In this document: piece after piece, positions 8,567 to 18,692 of the stretch
Position numbering within the stretch: position 1 is the stretch's first letter
Layout of the letters: every line of letters begins with the position of its first letter
Assembly: GCA_029247205.1 (NCBI GenBank)
Contig: JAQWLT010000034.1
Location: forward strand, 1-40,195
Length of the DNA stretch: 40,195 bases
Direction of reading: 5' to 3'
Source of the DNA: Phycisphaerales bacterium
GTDB lineage: Bacteria > Planctomycetota > Phycisphaerae > Phycisphaerales > SM1A02
Made by a program: the position numbers and the translations under genes
Notes under the pieces: generated by a model
Seen by the model: only the letters and a program-made list of their open reading frames with translations
Database searches by the model: none
Told to the model about the DNA's origin: nothing

Positions 8567-9037
8567 TCAACTGGACGACTTCTCTGCAGGGGGCAGATCG
8601 GACTTAAAGATCCAATATCGCTGGGCAATGAACAGCAAGCATGCAATACCGATGATCGCCAGTCCCTGTACTACTGTGTGGTGGATGCCAAGTAGGTCAA
8701 TGCCTATCCATAGCACGGCCAGATTGAGGCCCCAGGCGCAGAAGTAAATGAATGCATAGCCAGCCATGCTACGCCGGACCGAGCCTCTGAATTCGAAACT
8801 CCAGTTCCGATTCACGGTGTACGACGCTGACATGGCCACTACGAAGACAAGCGTGGCAGCTATGTGGTGGTACATGCCGCCGGTCACCAGGATCGAAAAG
8901 GCGATTAATGCCAACGCATTGACGGAGACACCGACAATCCCATAGCGAATGGCCTGGCGGCGCGTTGTTGGGTCCTTGAGTGCAGCAAGCAGTCCAGACG
9001 GTGACGAGGTTCTTGGTTGGCGGAAAGAGGTCGTCAC
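8567..9037 (-). CDS. GtrA-like membrane protein
   Basis: This 156-residue protein has four predicted membrane helices, beginning about RYGIVGVSVNALALIAFSIL (residues 31-50) and ending before the soluble tail KSDLPPAEKSSS. The pattern FVVAMSASYTVNRNWSF between helices two and three matches the GtrA family (F-x-x-x-x-N-Y-x-x-x-R-x-W-x-F). GtrA-like proteins are thought to flip or support the flipping of undecaprenyl-phosphate-linked sugars made by GtrB-type GT2 enzymes, and such an enzyme is at 2909-3871. The start at 9037 is a GTG without a clear ribosome-binding site. It converges on wecE. Confidence 0.87.
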   Translation of the reverse strand: MTTSFRQPRTSSPSGLLAALKDPTTRRQAIRYGIVGVSVNALALIAFSILVTGGMYHHIAATLVFVVAMSASYTVNRNWSFEFRGSVRRSMAGYAFIYFCAWGLNLAVLWIGIDLLGIHHTVVQGLAIIGIACLLFIAQRYWIFKSDLPPAEKSSS

Positions 9038-9126
9038 GGTATGCAGCGTAGCAGGGACAAGTTAAATTCGCGTATGCAGCGCCGCGGTCGACTTCAGCTT
9101 TCTGAGACTTCCGCCTCAGGAGCCAA

Positions 9127-10578
9127 CTATAGCGCCCCCAGCATTCCATCCACGCTCTTCTTCGCATCGCCGAAGAGCATGCGAGTGTTTTCGTGGAAGA
9201 ACAAGGGGTTGCCAACGCCCGCGTAGCCCGTAGCCATGCCGCGTTTCATGACGACAACCATTTTGCTCTTCCAAACTTGCAGAACTGGCATGCCTGCGAT
9301 GGGACTAGCGGGGTCATTCTCTGCGCCTGGATTGACGATGTCGTTGGCGCCAATCACAAGTACGACGTCGGTGTCGGGCAAGTCGGCGTTGATCTCGTCC
9401 ATTTCAAGGACGATGTCGTAGGGAATGCCCGCTTCAGCAAGCAGAACATTCATATGGCCAGGCAGCCGTCCAGCGACTGGATGGATGGCAAATCGTACGG
9501 TGACTCCTGCCTCGCGTAACTGCTTGGTGAGATCTGCTAAGGCATGCTGTGCTTGTGCCACGGCCATGCCGTAGCCCGGGACAATGACAACCGACTTGGC
9601 GGCTTGCATATGACCAACCGTATCTTCGGCCGAGATTTCAATCACTTCGCCTTGATCGGCATCGCTCGATGCTACAGCACCCTCAGCCGCTCCAAAGCCG
9701 CCGAGAATGACGCTGACGAATGAACGGTTCATGCCACGGCACATGATGAAGGACAGGATCGCACCGCTGCTGCCGACAAGCGCGCCGGTGATGATGAGCA
9801 GGTCATTGCCAAGCATGAAGCCTGCCGCGGCCGCAGCCCAACCCGAGTACGAGTTGAGCATCGAAACGACGACCGGCATGTCGGCTCCGCCGATTGCCAT
9901 CACCATATGTACGCCTAACACACCAGTGATCACCGTCGCCAAGATCAGCAGTATCACGCCGGTCGTATCAATGACGATGCCATCGCTCGATACTGCACCA
10001 CTTACAAACCAAACACCGATCAGCACAGTGACAATCAAGGCGGCCAGATTGAACAGATGTCGGCCTGGAATCATGAGCGGCTTGCCGGACATGACGCCAT
10101 GCAGTTTGAGGCAGGCAATAACTGAACCAGTCAGCGTGATGGCACCAACACAGATGCCGATGTACACCTCGATTTCGTGGACAATCGCTTCAGAAGTATT
10201 CATGCCTGCATGCGGGTCAAGAAAACTTGCGAAGCCAACCAAGACCGCGGCGGCACCCACGAAGGAGTGCAGCAGCGCCACGAGCTGTGGCATGCCCGTC
10301 ATTTGTACGCGAGCAGCGAGTAAGCCGCCGATGACTGCAGCAGGCACCATTGCCAACGCAAGCAAGCCATAGCGGGTGACATCGGGCGAAAGGGTGGCAG
10401 CTGCAAGGGCGATGAGCATGCCGATGATGCCGTACCACGTGCCTCGTTCTGCCGTCTCCTGTTTAGAGAGGCCTGCGAGACTCAAGATAAACAGTACACC
10501 TGCGACGAGGTATGCCATGGCCACAAGCGAATGGCCACTCTCGCTGCTCGCTAGAAATATCTCGATCATCGAGTGCAC
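9127..10578 (-). CDS. pntB: NAD(P) transhydrogenase subunit beta
   Basis: This 483-residue protein has about nine membrane helices (to about residue 280) followed by the soluble NADP(H)-binding domain III. Diagnostic segments are [67 protein letters not shown] and the terminal [15 protein letters not shown]. With PntA it couples proton entry to hydride transfer from NADH to NADP+. The start is GTG 10578: aggagg sits nine bases upstream and overlaps the last codons of pntA, so the two genes are tightly coupled. An in-frame ATG at 10569 is the alternative. Confidence 0.96.
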   Translation of the reverse strand: MHSMIEIFLASSESGHSLVAMAYLVAGVLFILSLAGLSKQETAERGTWYGIIGMLIALAAATLSPDVTRYGLLALAMVPAAVIGGLLAARVQMTGMPQLVALLHSFVGAAAVLVGFASFLDPHAGMNTSEAIVHEIEVYIGICVGAITLTGSVIACLKLHGVMSGKPLMIPGRHLFNLAALIVTVLIGVWFVSGAVSSDGIVIDTTGVILLILATVITGVLGVHMVMAIGGADMPVVVSMLNSYSGWAAAAAGFMLGNDLLIITGALVGSSGAILSFIMCRGMNRSFVSVILGGFGAAEGAVASSDADQGEVIEISAEDTVGHMQAAKSVVIVPGYGMAVAQAQHALADLTKQLREAGVTVRFAIHPVAGRLPGHMNVLLAEAGIPYDIVLEMDEINADLPDTDVVLVIGANDIVNPGAENDPASPIAGMPVLQVWKSKMVVVMKRGMATGYAGVGNPLFFHENTRMLFGDAKKSVDGMLGAL

Positions 10579-10584
10579 TGCGGG

Positions 10585-12153
10585 CTACCTCCTGAACATC
10601 GCAAGCATGCGGCGCGTCACAAGGAAGCCGCCAACAATATTGATCGTGGCAAAGAACACTGCTATGACGCCAAGTACAACGGCACTCATTGCTGATGTGT
10701 CAGACAAGTGCAGCAGTCCGCCCAGAATGATGATGCCGCTGATTGCGTTGGTAACGCTCATCAACGGCGTATGCAGGGCTGGGGCAACACTCCATACGAC
10801 TTGCCAGCCAACAAAGCATGCAAGTATGAACACGGTGAAGTGGGTGGCAAATGATGCGGGTGCCCATAAGCCAATGACGATCAGCAAGCCGACTGTGGCA
10901 ATCGCACCAATGCCTGTCGCCACGCTCCGCAGGAGTCCAGATGGAATCTTGGCAGTGGATAGCGCGCTGTCTTCTTCCTCAGCATCTTCGGGACGCTTGC
11001 CAAAGTCCTTGGAATAATCCGGGGCGATAATAGGGTCGTCTGGCTTTGGTGGAGGCCACATGACCTCGCCGCCATGAGTCACCAGTGCGCCACGAATGAT
11101 TTCGTTGTCGAGGTCGATGTCGAAATCTTCGTTGCCGCCCATCTCTTCAAGCATGGCTGCAATGGCATTGCCATATAAGCGGCTCGATAGGCCCGGCATG
11201 CGGCCAGGCAAATCGGTGTAGCCGACAATCGATACGCCATGGTGCTCGACGACTTCACCCGCGACAGTCAGTGCACAGTTTCCACCTCGCTCAGCGGCGA
11301 GGTCGACAATGACGGACCCTTCCTTCATGGTCTCGACCATGCCAGCAGTAATCAGAACTGGCGCATCACGGCCTGGAATCATGGCGGTTGTGATGATGAT
11401 GTCGACTTCGATCGCTTGCTCAGCAAAGAGTTTCATCTCTGCTTCGAGGAATGCCTCGCTCATGACTTTCGCGTAGCCGCCTTCGCCCTCGCCACTTTCT
11501 TCGAAGTTCAGTACGAGAAAATCGGCGCCGAGGCTTTCGACCTGCTCCTTGACCGCGAGCCGGGTATCAAAGCCACGCACAATGGCGCCCAAGCCTCGGG
11601 CGGCAGTCATGGCCGAGAGCCCCGCTACGCCGCCTCCAATGACCAGCACCTTGGCCGGCTCAACGCGTCCGGCAGCAGTCATTTGGCCGGCAAAGAAGCG
11701 TCCAAAGAGGTGGGCCGCTTCAATGATGGATCGGTAGCCAGCAATATTCGCCAGAGCGCTCAAGACATCCAGTTTCTGTGCGCGGCTAATTCGCGGCACG
11801 CAGTCCATTGCAATCGCCGTCACACCAGCTGCTGCGAGGCGTGCGAGCGCAGGCTCGTTGTTCGCCGGCCAAATCATGCCAAGCAGAATCTGCCCCTGTC
11901 GCATCGACGCAATCTCTGTGTCGCTCGGGGGCTCAACCTTGAGCACAACATCACACTGTTGCCAGATGTCGGCGGCTGACACAATCGCCGCGCCGGCCTC
12001 GATGTACTTGGCATCACTGCAGTTCGCCTGAGCACCAGCGCCTGCTTCGACCTGAACATCAAAGCCCAGTTTACGGAGACGCTCGACGGTTCTTGGAGCG
12101 ACCGCGACGCGGCGCTCCTCGCTTCGTACCTCGCGGGGAATACCGAGTTTCAT
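10585..12153 (-). CDS. pntA: NAD(P) transhydrogenase subunit alpha
   Basis: This 522-residue protein combines the NAD(H)-binding domain I ([18 protein letters not shown]..., [38 protein letters not shown]) with a C-terminal block of about four membrane helices (about 420-515) ending MLAMFRR. It is the single-polypeptide alpha subunit as in E. coli, not the split PntAA/PntAB form. The start is set at ATG 12153 because transhydrogenase alpha begins with M-(K/R)-(I/L)-G-I-P-R-E; an upstream in-frame start at 12192 would add 13 unlikely residues. pntB follows six bases later. A long linker rich in D and E (about 380-415) separates the two domains. Confidence 0.96.
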   Translation of the reverse strand: MKLGIPREVRSEERRVAVAPRTVERLRKLGFDVQVEAGAGAQANCSDAKYIEAGAAIVSAADIWQQCDVVLKVEPPSDTEIASMRQGQILLGMIWPANNEPALARLAAAGVTAIAMDCVPRISRAQKLDVLSALANIAGYRSIIEAAHLFGRFFAGQMTAAGRVEPAKVLVIGGGVAGLSAMTAARGLGAIVRGFDTRLAVKEQVESLGADFLVLNFEESGEGEGGYAKVMSEAFLEAEMKLFAEQAIEVDIIITTAMIPGRDAPVLITAGMVETMKEGSVIVDLAAERGGNCALTVAGEVVEHHGVSIVGYTDLPGRMPGLSSRLYGNAIAAMLEEMGGNEDFDIDLDNEIIRGALVTHGGEVMWPPPKPDDPIIAPDYSKDFGKRPEDAEEEDSALSTAKIPSGLLRSVATGIGAIATVGLLIVIGLWAPASFATHFTVFILACFVGWQVVWSVAPALHTPLMSVTNAISGIIILGGLLHLSDTSAMSAVVLGVIAVFFATINIVGGFLVTRRMLAMFRR

Positions 12154-12556
12154 GGCGATCTGGAGTCCTGCCTCGTAGGTGTCAGAACGCATTTCGCGGC
12201 GAGCGCCCCCGATGGGCGTACCGGCGAATAGGCGATCATACTGATCGGGTGGGAACTCTGTGGTGATCTTAAAAAATCATCGAGAGATCTTTGGACTTTG
12301 AGTGGTTTCTGACGCAGTCGATTGAGGCTTGTATCCCCCGCGGGGCTCTCTCTGGCCCTGTCTTCATGGAGCCCCAGAAGGCCTTTCCCGTTCCCTGTGC
12401 GGGCTGGTGTAGAGACTTGCGCCGCGTTGGCCACCCAATAGTGGAAATGAGCACAGAGATCTTGACTCAGAGAAGGAGTCTTTGGTGGGGGGAAAGTGTC
12501 TTTAGTGGCAGTGCTTACACACGGTATCCTTTGGTCTTCCAGTGAGGATTCTGAGC
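12154..12556. other. Divergent intergenic region pntA / PHP hydrolase
   Basis: These 403 bases separate two divergent genes and should hold both promoters. Both strands contain short open frames (for example 12269-12454 minus and 12291-12545 plus) without ribosome-binding sites or recognisable protein. No clear promoter hexamers, repeats or strong hairpins were picked out by eye. Confidence 0.5.
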
Positions 12557-14452
12557 ATGCACCATCATGGGATAGTCGGGTTGATTCTGAGTGCATTTGG
12601 GGTCGGTTCTGCGCTTGCTCACAACCACGAGCCTTCTTGGCTTGAGTCGCCGAGTGCGCTTCATCTAGATCTCTCTGGGCCGATGAATGTGCGTGGTGAC
12701 GGGCAGGCCTGGGCCACCGTGCGTCTGCTCAATCTCACGATGACGCCTCAATACCTGCAGTCAATACAGTTGATCCGAGATGGCGAGGTTGTGGATACCA
12801 ATCAATTGGAGCAAACCCTTGTGCCAGTGGGCAAGGCGGCCGAACAGTACCGTCTGCTCGATGCGAAGATGGAGGCAGTGCTTGAGACCGATCCCGAGCA
12901 GGCACGCCTGCTCAATACAGCAATGCGAATGCCGCTCGCAACGACGTCCGCAGCGTCGATTATGCGTCGCGTTGATCCGGGAAGTGATCTGAGTGGGAAG
13001 TGGTCGATCGAAATCAATACGCTCGTGCATGACAAGCCCGTGCAGCACATTATGCCGGTTCGTTTTTCTCGTCATTTGCCGCTGCCGAATGGATCGGCGA
13101 TAGCGAAGCAGTGGGTGCTTGACACAACGACTTGCCATTGGCGCGAGAACGGTGTTACTGCGAGCCGGGGTGGTGGGACGTGGCTTGCAGGTGATCAGCA
13201 CTTACATACAACTTGGTCGCTTGATGCCTATGTACTCGATGGCACTGAAGAGGGTCCCGCTGATTACGCTGACGCGGCCCGCGCTCTTGGCTTGGACTGG
13301 ATCATGATCACCGACCACTCCAACATCCATGCGTGGTGGGTTGGCGAATGGTTTTTCACGCCAGAGCAACATGAGACTGCCCGTCAAGAGGCTGCCAACT
13401 ATCGCGTTCGTGAAGATTGGCCTGTCCTCTACAGTCAAGAAATGGGCTTGGGACGCACTGGTTTCTGGGATCTTGCGTCGCACATACTCGTGTATCCACT
13501 GGACACTTTTGATGCTCCATACTTAGAAAATCCATCAAGCGGATTGATCTTTGGTCATGCTGATTGCGAGAGCGAGCAGGTCATCCTCGATCGCATCAAT
13601 GACAATGGCTGTTACGGATTCATCGCGCACCCATTCGAGGAAGGCACGCTGACATTCTCGGTGTGGGACTGGGACAACGGCGCCACTGGCTGGGCGGGCT
13701 TTGAAATTTGGTCCAATGCGGGCAGTGAGTTTCAGGAGTCGGATCTCGCCTCGTTAGAGAAGTGGCATGAACTGCTTGGTCAGATTGCAGCTCCATCAGG
13801 CGGATCACTTGCCCAGCGGCCTGGTTTTCCGACATACTTTCCGATTGGAATCGGCAATAGTGATGCTCATGAAACAGGTTCGATCGGCAACGTGTTTACT
13901 TATGCGCAACTCAATCAAGTAGATCCGGAGTCACTACGAGAGGTCTTTCTTTCAGGCCGCTGCGTTGCGTCAGATGGGCCACTCGTGACAATTGAAGTCA
14001 ATGGCGTTGGCATCGGCGATGTGGCAATTCTTCCCGAGGGTCGTGGCCGCGCCGTCGTGCGACTGGAAACAACGCCCGAGTTTGGCACGGTTGACCAATT
14101 CACACTTGTACTTGAAGCCGACAATGAAAATCTCATTGAATTCCCGACCGACTCGGCAAGTGGATATGCCGTGGAGTACGTCATCGAGTCTCCACTGATG
14201 TTTCAGGATGTAAAATACTTGACGGCGTGGGCACAGACAGATGACTTGTCGCGGTTGGCTTTGACAAACCCGGTGTGGCTACAGTCAGCAGCAGCTGGTG
14301 ATGTTGATGGCAGCGGATCGGTTGGTATCAATGACTTGCTCGTCATGCTTGATTCCTGGGGCAATTGCCAAGGGTGTCCGGCCGACAGTACTGGCGATGG
14401 TGTTGTTGGTATCGATGATCTGTTGGCGTTGTTAGCGAACTGGCAAGCCTAG
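12557..14452 (+). CDS. Secreted CehA/McbA-like PHP-domain hydrolase with dockerin-like tail
   Basis: This 631-residue exported protein starts MHHHGIVGLILSAFGVGSALAHN, a signal peptide. The middle part is a polymerase/histidinol-phosphatase (PHP) fold: GDQHLHTTWS (H215, H217), MITDHSN, YGFIAHPFEEG and IGNSDAHE supply the usual His/Asp metal ligands of the CehA/McbA subgroup. These are metal-dependent hydrolases including carbaryl esterases and phosphoesterases; the substrate here is unknown. The C-terminus has two calcium loops (GDVDGSGSVGINDLLVMLDSWG and DSTGDGVVGIDDLLALLANW) ending the protein, the dockerin-like tail. ATG 12557 is chosen because gagga lies eight bases upstream; GTG 12542 is an alternative. 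Confidence 0.85.
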   Translation: MHHHGIVGLILSAFGVGSALAHNHEPSWLESPSALHLDLSGPMNVRGDGQAWATVRLLNLTMTPQYLQSIQLIRDGEVVDTNQLEQTLVPVGKAAEQYRLLDAKMEAVLETDPEQARLLNTAMRMPLATTSAASIMRRVDPGSDLSGKWSIEINTLVHDKPVQHIMPVRFSRHLPLPNGSAIAKQWVLDTTTCHWRENGVTASRGGGTWLAGDQHLHTTWSLDAYVLDGTEEGPADYADAARALGLDWIMITDHSNIHAWWVGEWFFTPEQHETARQEAANYRVREDWPVLYSQEMGLGRTGFWDLASHILVYPLDTFDAPYLENPSSGLIFGHADCESEQVILDRINDNGCYGFIAHPFEEGTLTFSVWDWDNGATGWAGFEIWSNAGSEFQESDLASLEKWHELLGQIAAPSGGSLAQRPGFPTYFPIGIGNSDAHETGSIGNVFTYAQLNQVDPESLREVFLSGRCVASDGPLVTIEVNGVGIGDVAILPEGRGRAVVRLETTPEFGTVDQFTLVLEADNENLIEFPTDSASGYAVEYVIESPLMFQDVKYLTAWAQTDDLSRLALTNPVWLQSAAAGDVDGSGSVGINDLLVMLDSWGNCQGCPADSTGDGVVGIDDLLALLANWQA

Positions 14453-14455
14453 CAA

Positions 14456-15601
14456 TCAATCAAACATCAACACGAGCCATGCGAGGAAGATCACGGCGTG
14501 CACGCCGCCTTGCAGGATGTTGGTGCGGCTGCCCGAGAACGTGACCGTGCACACAAGCAAGGTCAAGAAGAGGAAAAGCGAATCAACTCGGTTGAGTCCC
14601 AGTTGTACTGGTAGGCCAGTTGCAAACCCAATCATGACGACGGCGGGAATCGTTAAGCCAATTGTTGCAAGCGCGGATCCAAGGCAAATATTGACGCCGC
14701 GTTGCAGTTGATTGGCTGCAGCTGCCTTGGCAGCTGCGACGGCTTCTGGTGTCAGAACCAGAATGGCGACAACCAAGCCAGCGAGCGCCGTAGGGGCGCC
14801 CAGTTGCTCAATGCCGACGTCTAGCAAAATGGCGAGCTTCTTTGACAGTAGTACCACTGGAACCATGGTCAAAATGAGTAGCACTGCGTGCCAGGGCACT
14901 GTTCGCATAGAGGCGGGAGGATGATGCGTATCGACGACATCCATGGTGTCATCGGAGGGCTGTGTAAAGAAGTGGCGATGCCGCATTGTTTGGACGCCAA
15001 GGAAGAGTCCGTATAACAAGACACACATCAAAATGAGGAAAATTGATAGTGTTGTCGAGGCCGAGGCGTCCGATGTGGACGTTGTAAATTGCGGCAGCAC
15101 CAGTCCAAGCGCTGCAAGTGGAATGATGACTGACAAGTAGGCGTTGGCACCACTGAAGTTGAATGCGGGCTCGCGGTGTTTCAGTCCGCCGATTAGTAAC
15201 GTCATGGCGATGAGTCCGTTGAGGACGAGCATGAGCACCGAGAACATGGTGTCCCGGCCAAGCGCTGGGTTGGCATCGCCTGTCAGCATGACCGTTGAGA
15301 TCATGGTGACTTCAATGCCGATGACCGCGAGGGTCAGAATGATCGTGCCAAGAGGCTCACCAAGCAGCACAGCCAAGCAGTCCGCGTGGCGGACAACCGA
15401 GAACGCTGACCAGAGAATCAGGCAAAACAAAACGCAAAAGACAATGATTGACCGGGTTGGTGTGGCCATGGGGTCATCAAACCAGCCCGGGATGGCAAAG
15501 AACACCACTCCACTGGCCACAATGCCGCCGATGAGTGGGGCTTCAGTGAAGAGGACATTGGGCTTTTTGTCTATTTGGGATGACATTTGGAGTGGAACCA
15601 T
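14456..15601 (-). CDS. chaA: ChaA-type Ca2+(Na+,K+)/H+ antiporter
   Basis: This 381-residue polytopic protein has about eleven helices and the two inverted cation/exchanger motifs: LLGEPLGTIILTLAVIGIEV (about 80-99) and ILVLTPEAVAAAKAAAANQL (about 286-305), each holding the conserved acidic residue. The segments GDANPALGRDTMFSVLM and HREPAFNFSGANAYLSVIIP are very close to E. coli ChaA. It would exchange cytoplasmic cations for protons, protecting against salt or alkali, fitting a marine organism. It converges on the PHP hydrolase gene with three bases between stops. Start may be ATG 15601 or ATG 15586; neither has a good ribosome-binding site. Confidence 0.87.
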   Translation of the reverse strand: MVPLQMSSQIDKKPNVLFTEAPLIGGIVASGVVFFAIPGWFDDPMATPTRSIIVFCVLFCLILWSAFSVVRHADCLAVLLGEPLGTIILTLAVIGIEVTMISTVMLTGDANPALGRDTMFSVLMLVLNGLIAMTLLIGGLKHREPAFNFSGANAYLSVIIPLAALGLVLPQFTTSTSDASASTTLSIFLILMCVLLYGLFLGVQTMRHRHFFTQPSDDTMDVVDTHHPPASMRTVPWHAVLLILTMVPVVLLSKKLAILLDVGIEQLGAPTALAGLVVAILVLTPEAVAAAKAAAANQLQRGVNICLGSALATIGLTIPAVVMIGFATGLPVQLGLNRVDSLFLFLTLLVCTVTFSGSRTNILQGGVHAVIFLAWLVLMFD

Positions 15602-15785
15602 AGTCTGAAGAGCCTTTCAGTGGCCAGCTCTCTCCTCTTCGGGGGATCCGCACTTGCCAGAAGTGCGTATGGAGTGCAAGATGCGGGGGATTGCGCGATC
15701 GATCAGCTTTGTTTTGGATTACGCAGTATTTCATGCTCTACTAGTCTTTCACTACATACAGCACCGAGACAGAGGAGACAGTCGG

Positions 15786-18632
15786 ATGTTTAAATTGATA
15801 GCAGCAGGGGCCATTGCGGCTTCTGGAATGGCCTTGGCAGGGCCTTTTGGGACACACGAAGACCAGAAGGATGCCGAGTCACAACGCCCAGCTTTATCGC
15901 TCTTGCAGGAGCAGGTGCTGGGACTGCGTGCCCATTATGCATCTGATGGCCGTCTCGACCGTCTATATGGCAAAGTCTTTGAGACTGGTACCTCTGCCAA
16001 GGACACCGCCGAGCGATTCATCGCTGGCCAAGCTGGTATTTGGGGCCTCGATGCCGATGACCTCCGCCCTGGCGGCGTGCTGCCCAGTGGCACCGTTGTG
16101 CAGGCCATGATGCACGATCCCTCGACGGGCTTGCCGCGATTTGAGGGCGTGTACTACAGCCAATGGGCAGGAGAGTATCCGGTCTTTCAGAGCCGTCTAC
16201 TCGTGTTGACGCTCAATCGTCCTGATCACGGGGCGGTGCTTGCTGGAGCTGACCTTCGCGATCTCCGAAACTTTACGCCGACTCGCCCTGCAGCGGCATT
16301 GACCGGTACCCCAAGATTGACAGGTCTCTCGCGAACGCTTCTTGGCAGCGACGAGGCATTTGTTGCGAGCGATCCTCGCGTTGTTGTGTTTGCGGGCTAC
16401 GATCTTAAACCAGCTACGCCGACCATGGCGATTGAGTTTGTCGCACAGGTTGGCGGATTTTGGGAGCCTTCGACGTATCAGAAGCGTCGCTATGTAGTTC
16501 GAGCAGACGACGGCTTGGTGTTACATGACGAGAACATGATTCTCTCATGCATGGCAACTGACATGCCGCTTGGCGCTATGGCTGTTGCCGCAGCAGGCAC
16601 AGTGACTGGCCAGGTCCGAGGCAACATGACTGCTGGGACAGCCGCAGATGCTTGCGGTCCAGAATTCGTATCTAACCTCCCGTATGCTAGCGTGACAGCG
16701 AACGGCACAACGGTGTATGCCGATGCGAACGGCAACTTCACACATCCATACAGTGGTGGCTCGGCGTCTTTTGGTGGTTCGCTTGGTGGCCAATGGTTCA
16801 GTGTCAATAACGAGGCCGGATCGACCACGTCCGCATCCAGCAATGGTGGCTCCGGCGATGTGGTGAACATCACCTATAACAGTTCGCCGAGCGAATTGGT
16901 GACAGCCCAGACCAATGCGTACCTTGAGTCCAATCGCGTGCGTGACATGGTGCTTTCATACAACCCAACATTCCCAACGATCTACAACCAGACGGACTGG
17001 CCGATCAATGTCAATATCAATGACTCATGCAATGCCTTTTACGACTACAGCTCGATCAACTTTTATCAGCAGGGTGGAAGCTGCAACAACACAGCTTTCT
17101 CAGTCATCGTGCACCATGAGTACGGCCATCATTGCGTGGCGGTGGCTGGTTCAGGCCAAGGCGAGTATGGCGAAGGCATGGGCGATGTTCTTGGTGTTGT
17201 TATTACCGGTGACTCAAAGCTCGCTCGTGGCTTCTACGCGAGTGACTGCAGCAACGGGATTCGTGATGCCGACAACAGCTGTCAGTTCTCTGCATCGAAT
17301 TGCTCGTCTTGTGGCAGTGCAATTCACCCGTGTGGCCAGTTGATTTCAGGCTGCGTCTGGGACACTTGGCTGGCACTTCAGCTCAGCAGCCCGCTGAATG
17401 CACAGGCGATTATCAGCAACTTGTCTGTGAACAGCATACTGCTTCACAGTGGCACGTCTATTAACGACGCGATTGCAATTGACTATATCTCGCTCGACGA
17501 TGATGATGGCAATATCGATAACGGTTCGCCTCACTACTTTGAAATCGCAGAAGGTTTCGGTATGCACGGTTTGAATGTGCCTGAACTCGCGCTTTTATCG
17601 ATTACCGCACCAGATGGTCTTCCAGATTACATCGCTCCGAATGGTGGCACTTCAGTTCGCCTCTCTATTGCGAATCTCCTTGGCCAGTTCGAAGAGGGCA
17701 GTGGCCGAATGTTTGTTGGACAAGATGGTTTGTTTGATCAGGTCACGCTCGACCCTATTGGCAGTGAATATGAAGCTGTCTTCCCGTCCAGTGATTGCGG
17801 CGACGAAATTGAGTACTTCTTCAAGGCCTCCACGACCTCGGGTCAAATTATCTATTGGCCAAGCGGCGCTCCTTTGGAGGCATTCATGGTGCAATCCGCC
17901 TACGGAGAACCAATTGTGGCGTTCTCAGAAGACTTCGGGACGGCAGGTGGTTTTTCTGCCAGCGGTACAGCTGATGATGGTCAGTGGACACACGGCGTTC
18001 CCGTAGACTGTGATCGCGGTGATCCACCGACCGACTTTGACGGCAACAACAATTGCTGGTTGACAGACAATAGCAGCGCCAGCGGTTGCAATAGCGATGT
18101 CGATAATGGCACGGTCTATGTGACCTCGCCTGCGATGGATGCTACGGCTCCTGGCTTATCCCTCTGCTACGCCCGTTGGTTCAGTAATGACTCAGGCGCC
18201 GCGCCGAATACGGATACATTCGTTGTCGAGGTGTCCGTTGATAACGGCTCACTGTGGTTGCCCTTGGAAACGGTCGGCCCAGGTGGAAGCGAAGTGTCAG
18301 GTGGCTGGAACGACGTGTGCTTCCTCTTGGACTCAGTTGCTGGGTTCACGCCTACGAGCCAGATGCGTGTGCGGTTCTCCACTTCAGATGGTTCGACTGA
18401 TGGTTCAGTCGTTGAAGCAGCGATTGATGCGATCTCACTTGCAGCAGCCGATTGTGAAGATGACAACGCATGCACAGGCGATCTTGACGGCAATGGTCAC
18501 GTGGATGTGGATGACATCCTCGGGGTGATCGATTCATATGGTTCAAACGCTGGCGGTGACGTCGATGGCGATGGCGATACGGATGTCGACGACCTCCTAC
18601 TTATCGTGGGTGCTTTCGGTCCCTGTGTCTGA
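15786..18632 (+). CDS. Secreted fungalysin-like (M36-type) metalloprotease with dockerin-like tail
   Basis: This 948-residue protein begins MFKLIAAGAIAASGMALAGP, a signal peptide; aggaga lies about nine bases upstream. Residues about 30-250 resemble an FTP-type propeptide. The catalytic region has HEYGH (H444, E445, H448) and GEGMGDVLG, whose E463 is the probable third zinc ligand in the E-G-x-x-D context of thermolysin/fungalysin enzymes; GVVITGDSKLARGF and CVWDTWLAL also fit the M36 layout. The distance from H448 to E463 is short for M36. Then follow an Ig-like region, a jelly-roll region (about 720-885, rich in D/G/N) and a final pair of calcium loops (GDLDGNGHVDVDDILGVIDS, GDVDGDGDTDVDDLLLIVGA) ending GPCV. 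Role: extracellular proteolysis. A terminator follows at 18660. Confidence 0.82.
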   Translation: MFKLIAAGAIAASGMALAGPFGTHEDQKDAESQRPALSLLQEQVLGLRAHYASDGRLDRLYGKVFETGTSAKDTAERFIAGQAGIWGLDADDLRPGGVLPSGTVVQAMMHDPSTGLPRFEGVYYSQWAGEYPVFQSRLLVLTLNRPDHGAVLAGADLRDLRNFTPTRPAAALTGTPRLTGLSRTLLGSDEAFVASDPRVVVFAGYDLKPATPTMAIEFVAQVGGFWEPSTYQKRRYVVRADDGLVLHDENMILSCMATDMPLGAMAVAAAGTVTGQVRGNMTAGTAADACGPEFVSNLPYASVTANGTTVYADANGNFTHPYSGGSASFGGSLGGQWFSVNNEAGSTTSASSNGGSGDVVNITYNSSPSELVTAQTNAYLESNRVRDMVLSYNPTFPTIYNQTDWPINVNINDSCNAFYDYSSINFYQQGGSCNNTAFSVIVHHEYGHHCVAVAGSGQGEYGEGMGDVLGVVITGDSKLARGFYASDCSNGIRDADNSCQFSASNCSSCGSAIHPCGQLISGCVWDTWLALQLSSPLNAQAIISNLSVNSILLHSGTSINDAIAIDYISLDDDDGNIDNGSPHYFEIAEGFGMHGLNVPELALLSITAPDGLPDYIAPNGGTSVRLSIANLLGQFEEGSGRMFVGQDGLFDQVTLDPIGSEYEAVFPSSDCGDEIEYFFKASTTSGQIIYWPSGAPLEAFMVQSAYGEPIVAFSEDFGTAGGFSASGTADDGQWTHGVPVDCDRGDPPTDFDGNNNCWLTDNSSASGCNSDVDNGTVYVTSPAMDATAPGLSLCYARWFSNDSGAAPNTDTFVVEVSVDNGSLWLPLETVGPGGSEVSGGWNDVCFLLDSVAGFTPTSQMRVRFSTSDGSTDGSVVEAAIDAISLAAADCEDDNACTGDLDGNGHVDVDDILGVIDSYGSNAGGDVDGDGDTDVDDLLLIVGAFGPCV

Positions 18633-18659
18633 GTTTGTTCTTACTGTCCTCTTTTGCAG

Positions 18660-18692
18660 ACGCCCTCAAGCCACTGGCTTGGGGGCGTTTGT
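18660..18692 (+). terminator. Strong intrinsic terminator, probably bidirectional
   Basis: A 13-bp stem (acgccctcaagcc with ggcttgggggcgt, one G-U pair) closes the loop act and is followed by ttgtt. It sits 27 bases after the metalloprotease stop and directly abuts the stop of the convergent cyclophilin gene (18693), so it could serve both directions; the minus-strand tail (ctgcaaaagagg reversed) has no long T-run. Confidence 0.8.

Noticed and set aside
9707-11017. Two plus-strand ORFs across pntB and pntA
   Set aside because: They are rich in T, P and M from reading antisense to membrane helices; typical shadows.
11239-11979. Plus-strand ORF of 246 codons within pntA
   Set aside because: It is antisense to the well-conserved NAD-binding domain of PntA; no motif and no start signal.
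10585-12153. Possibility that pntA is alanine dehydrogenase
   Set aside because: It shares the N-terminal fold, but the C-terminal membrane helices and the adjacent pntB fix it as transhydrogenase alpha.
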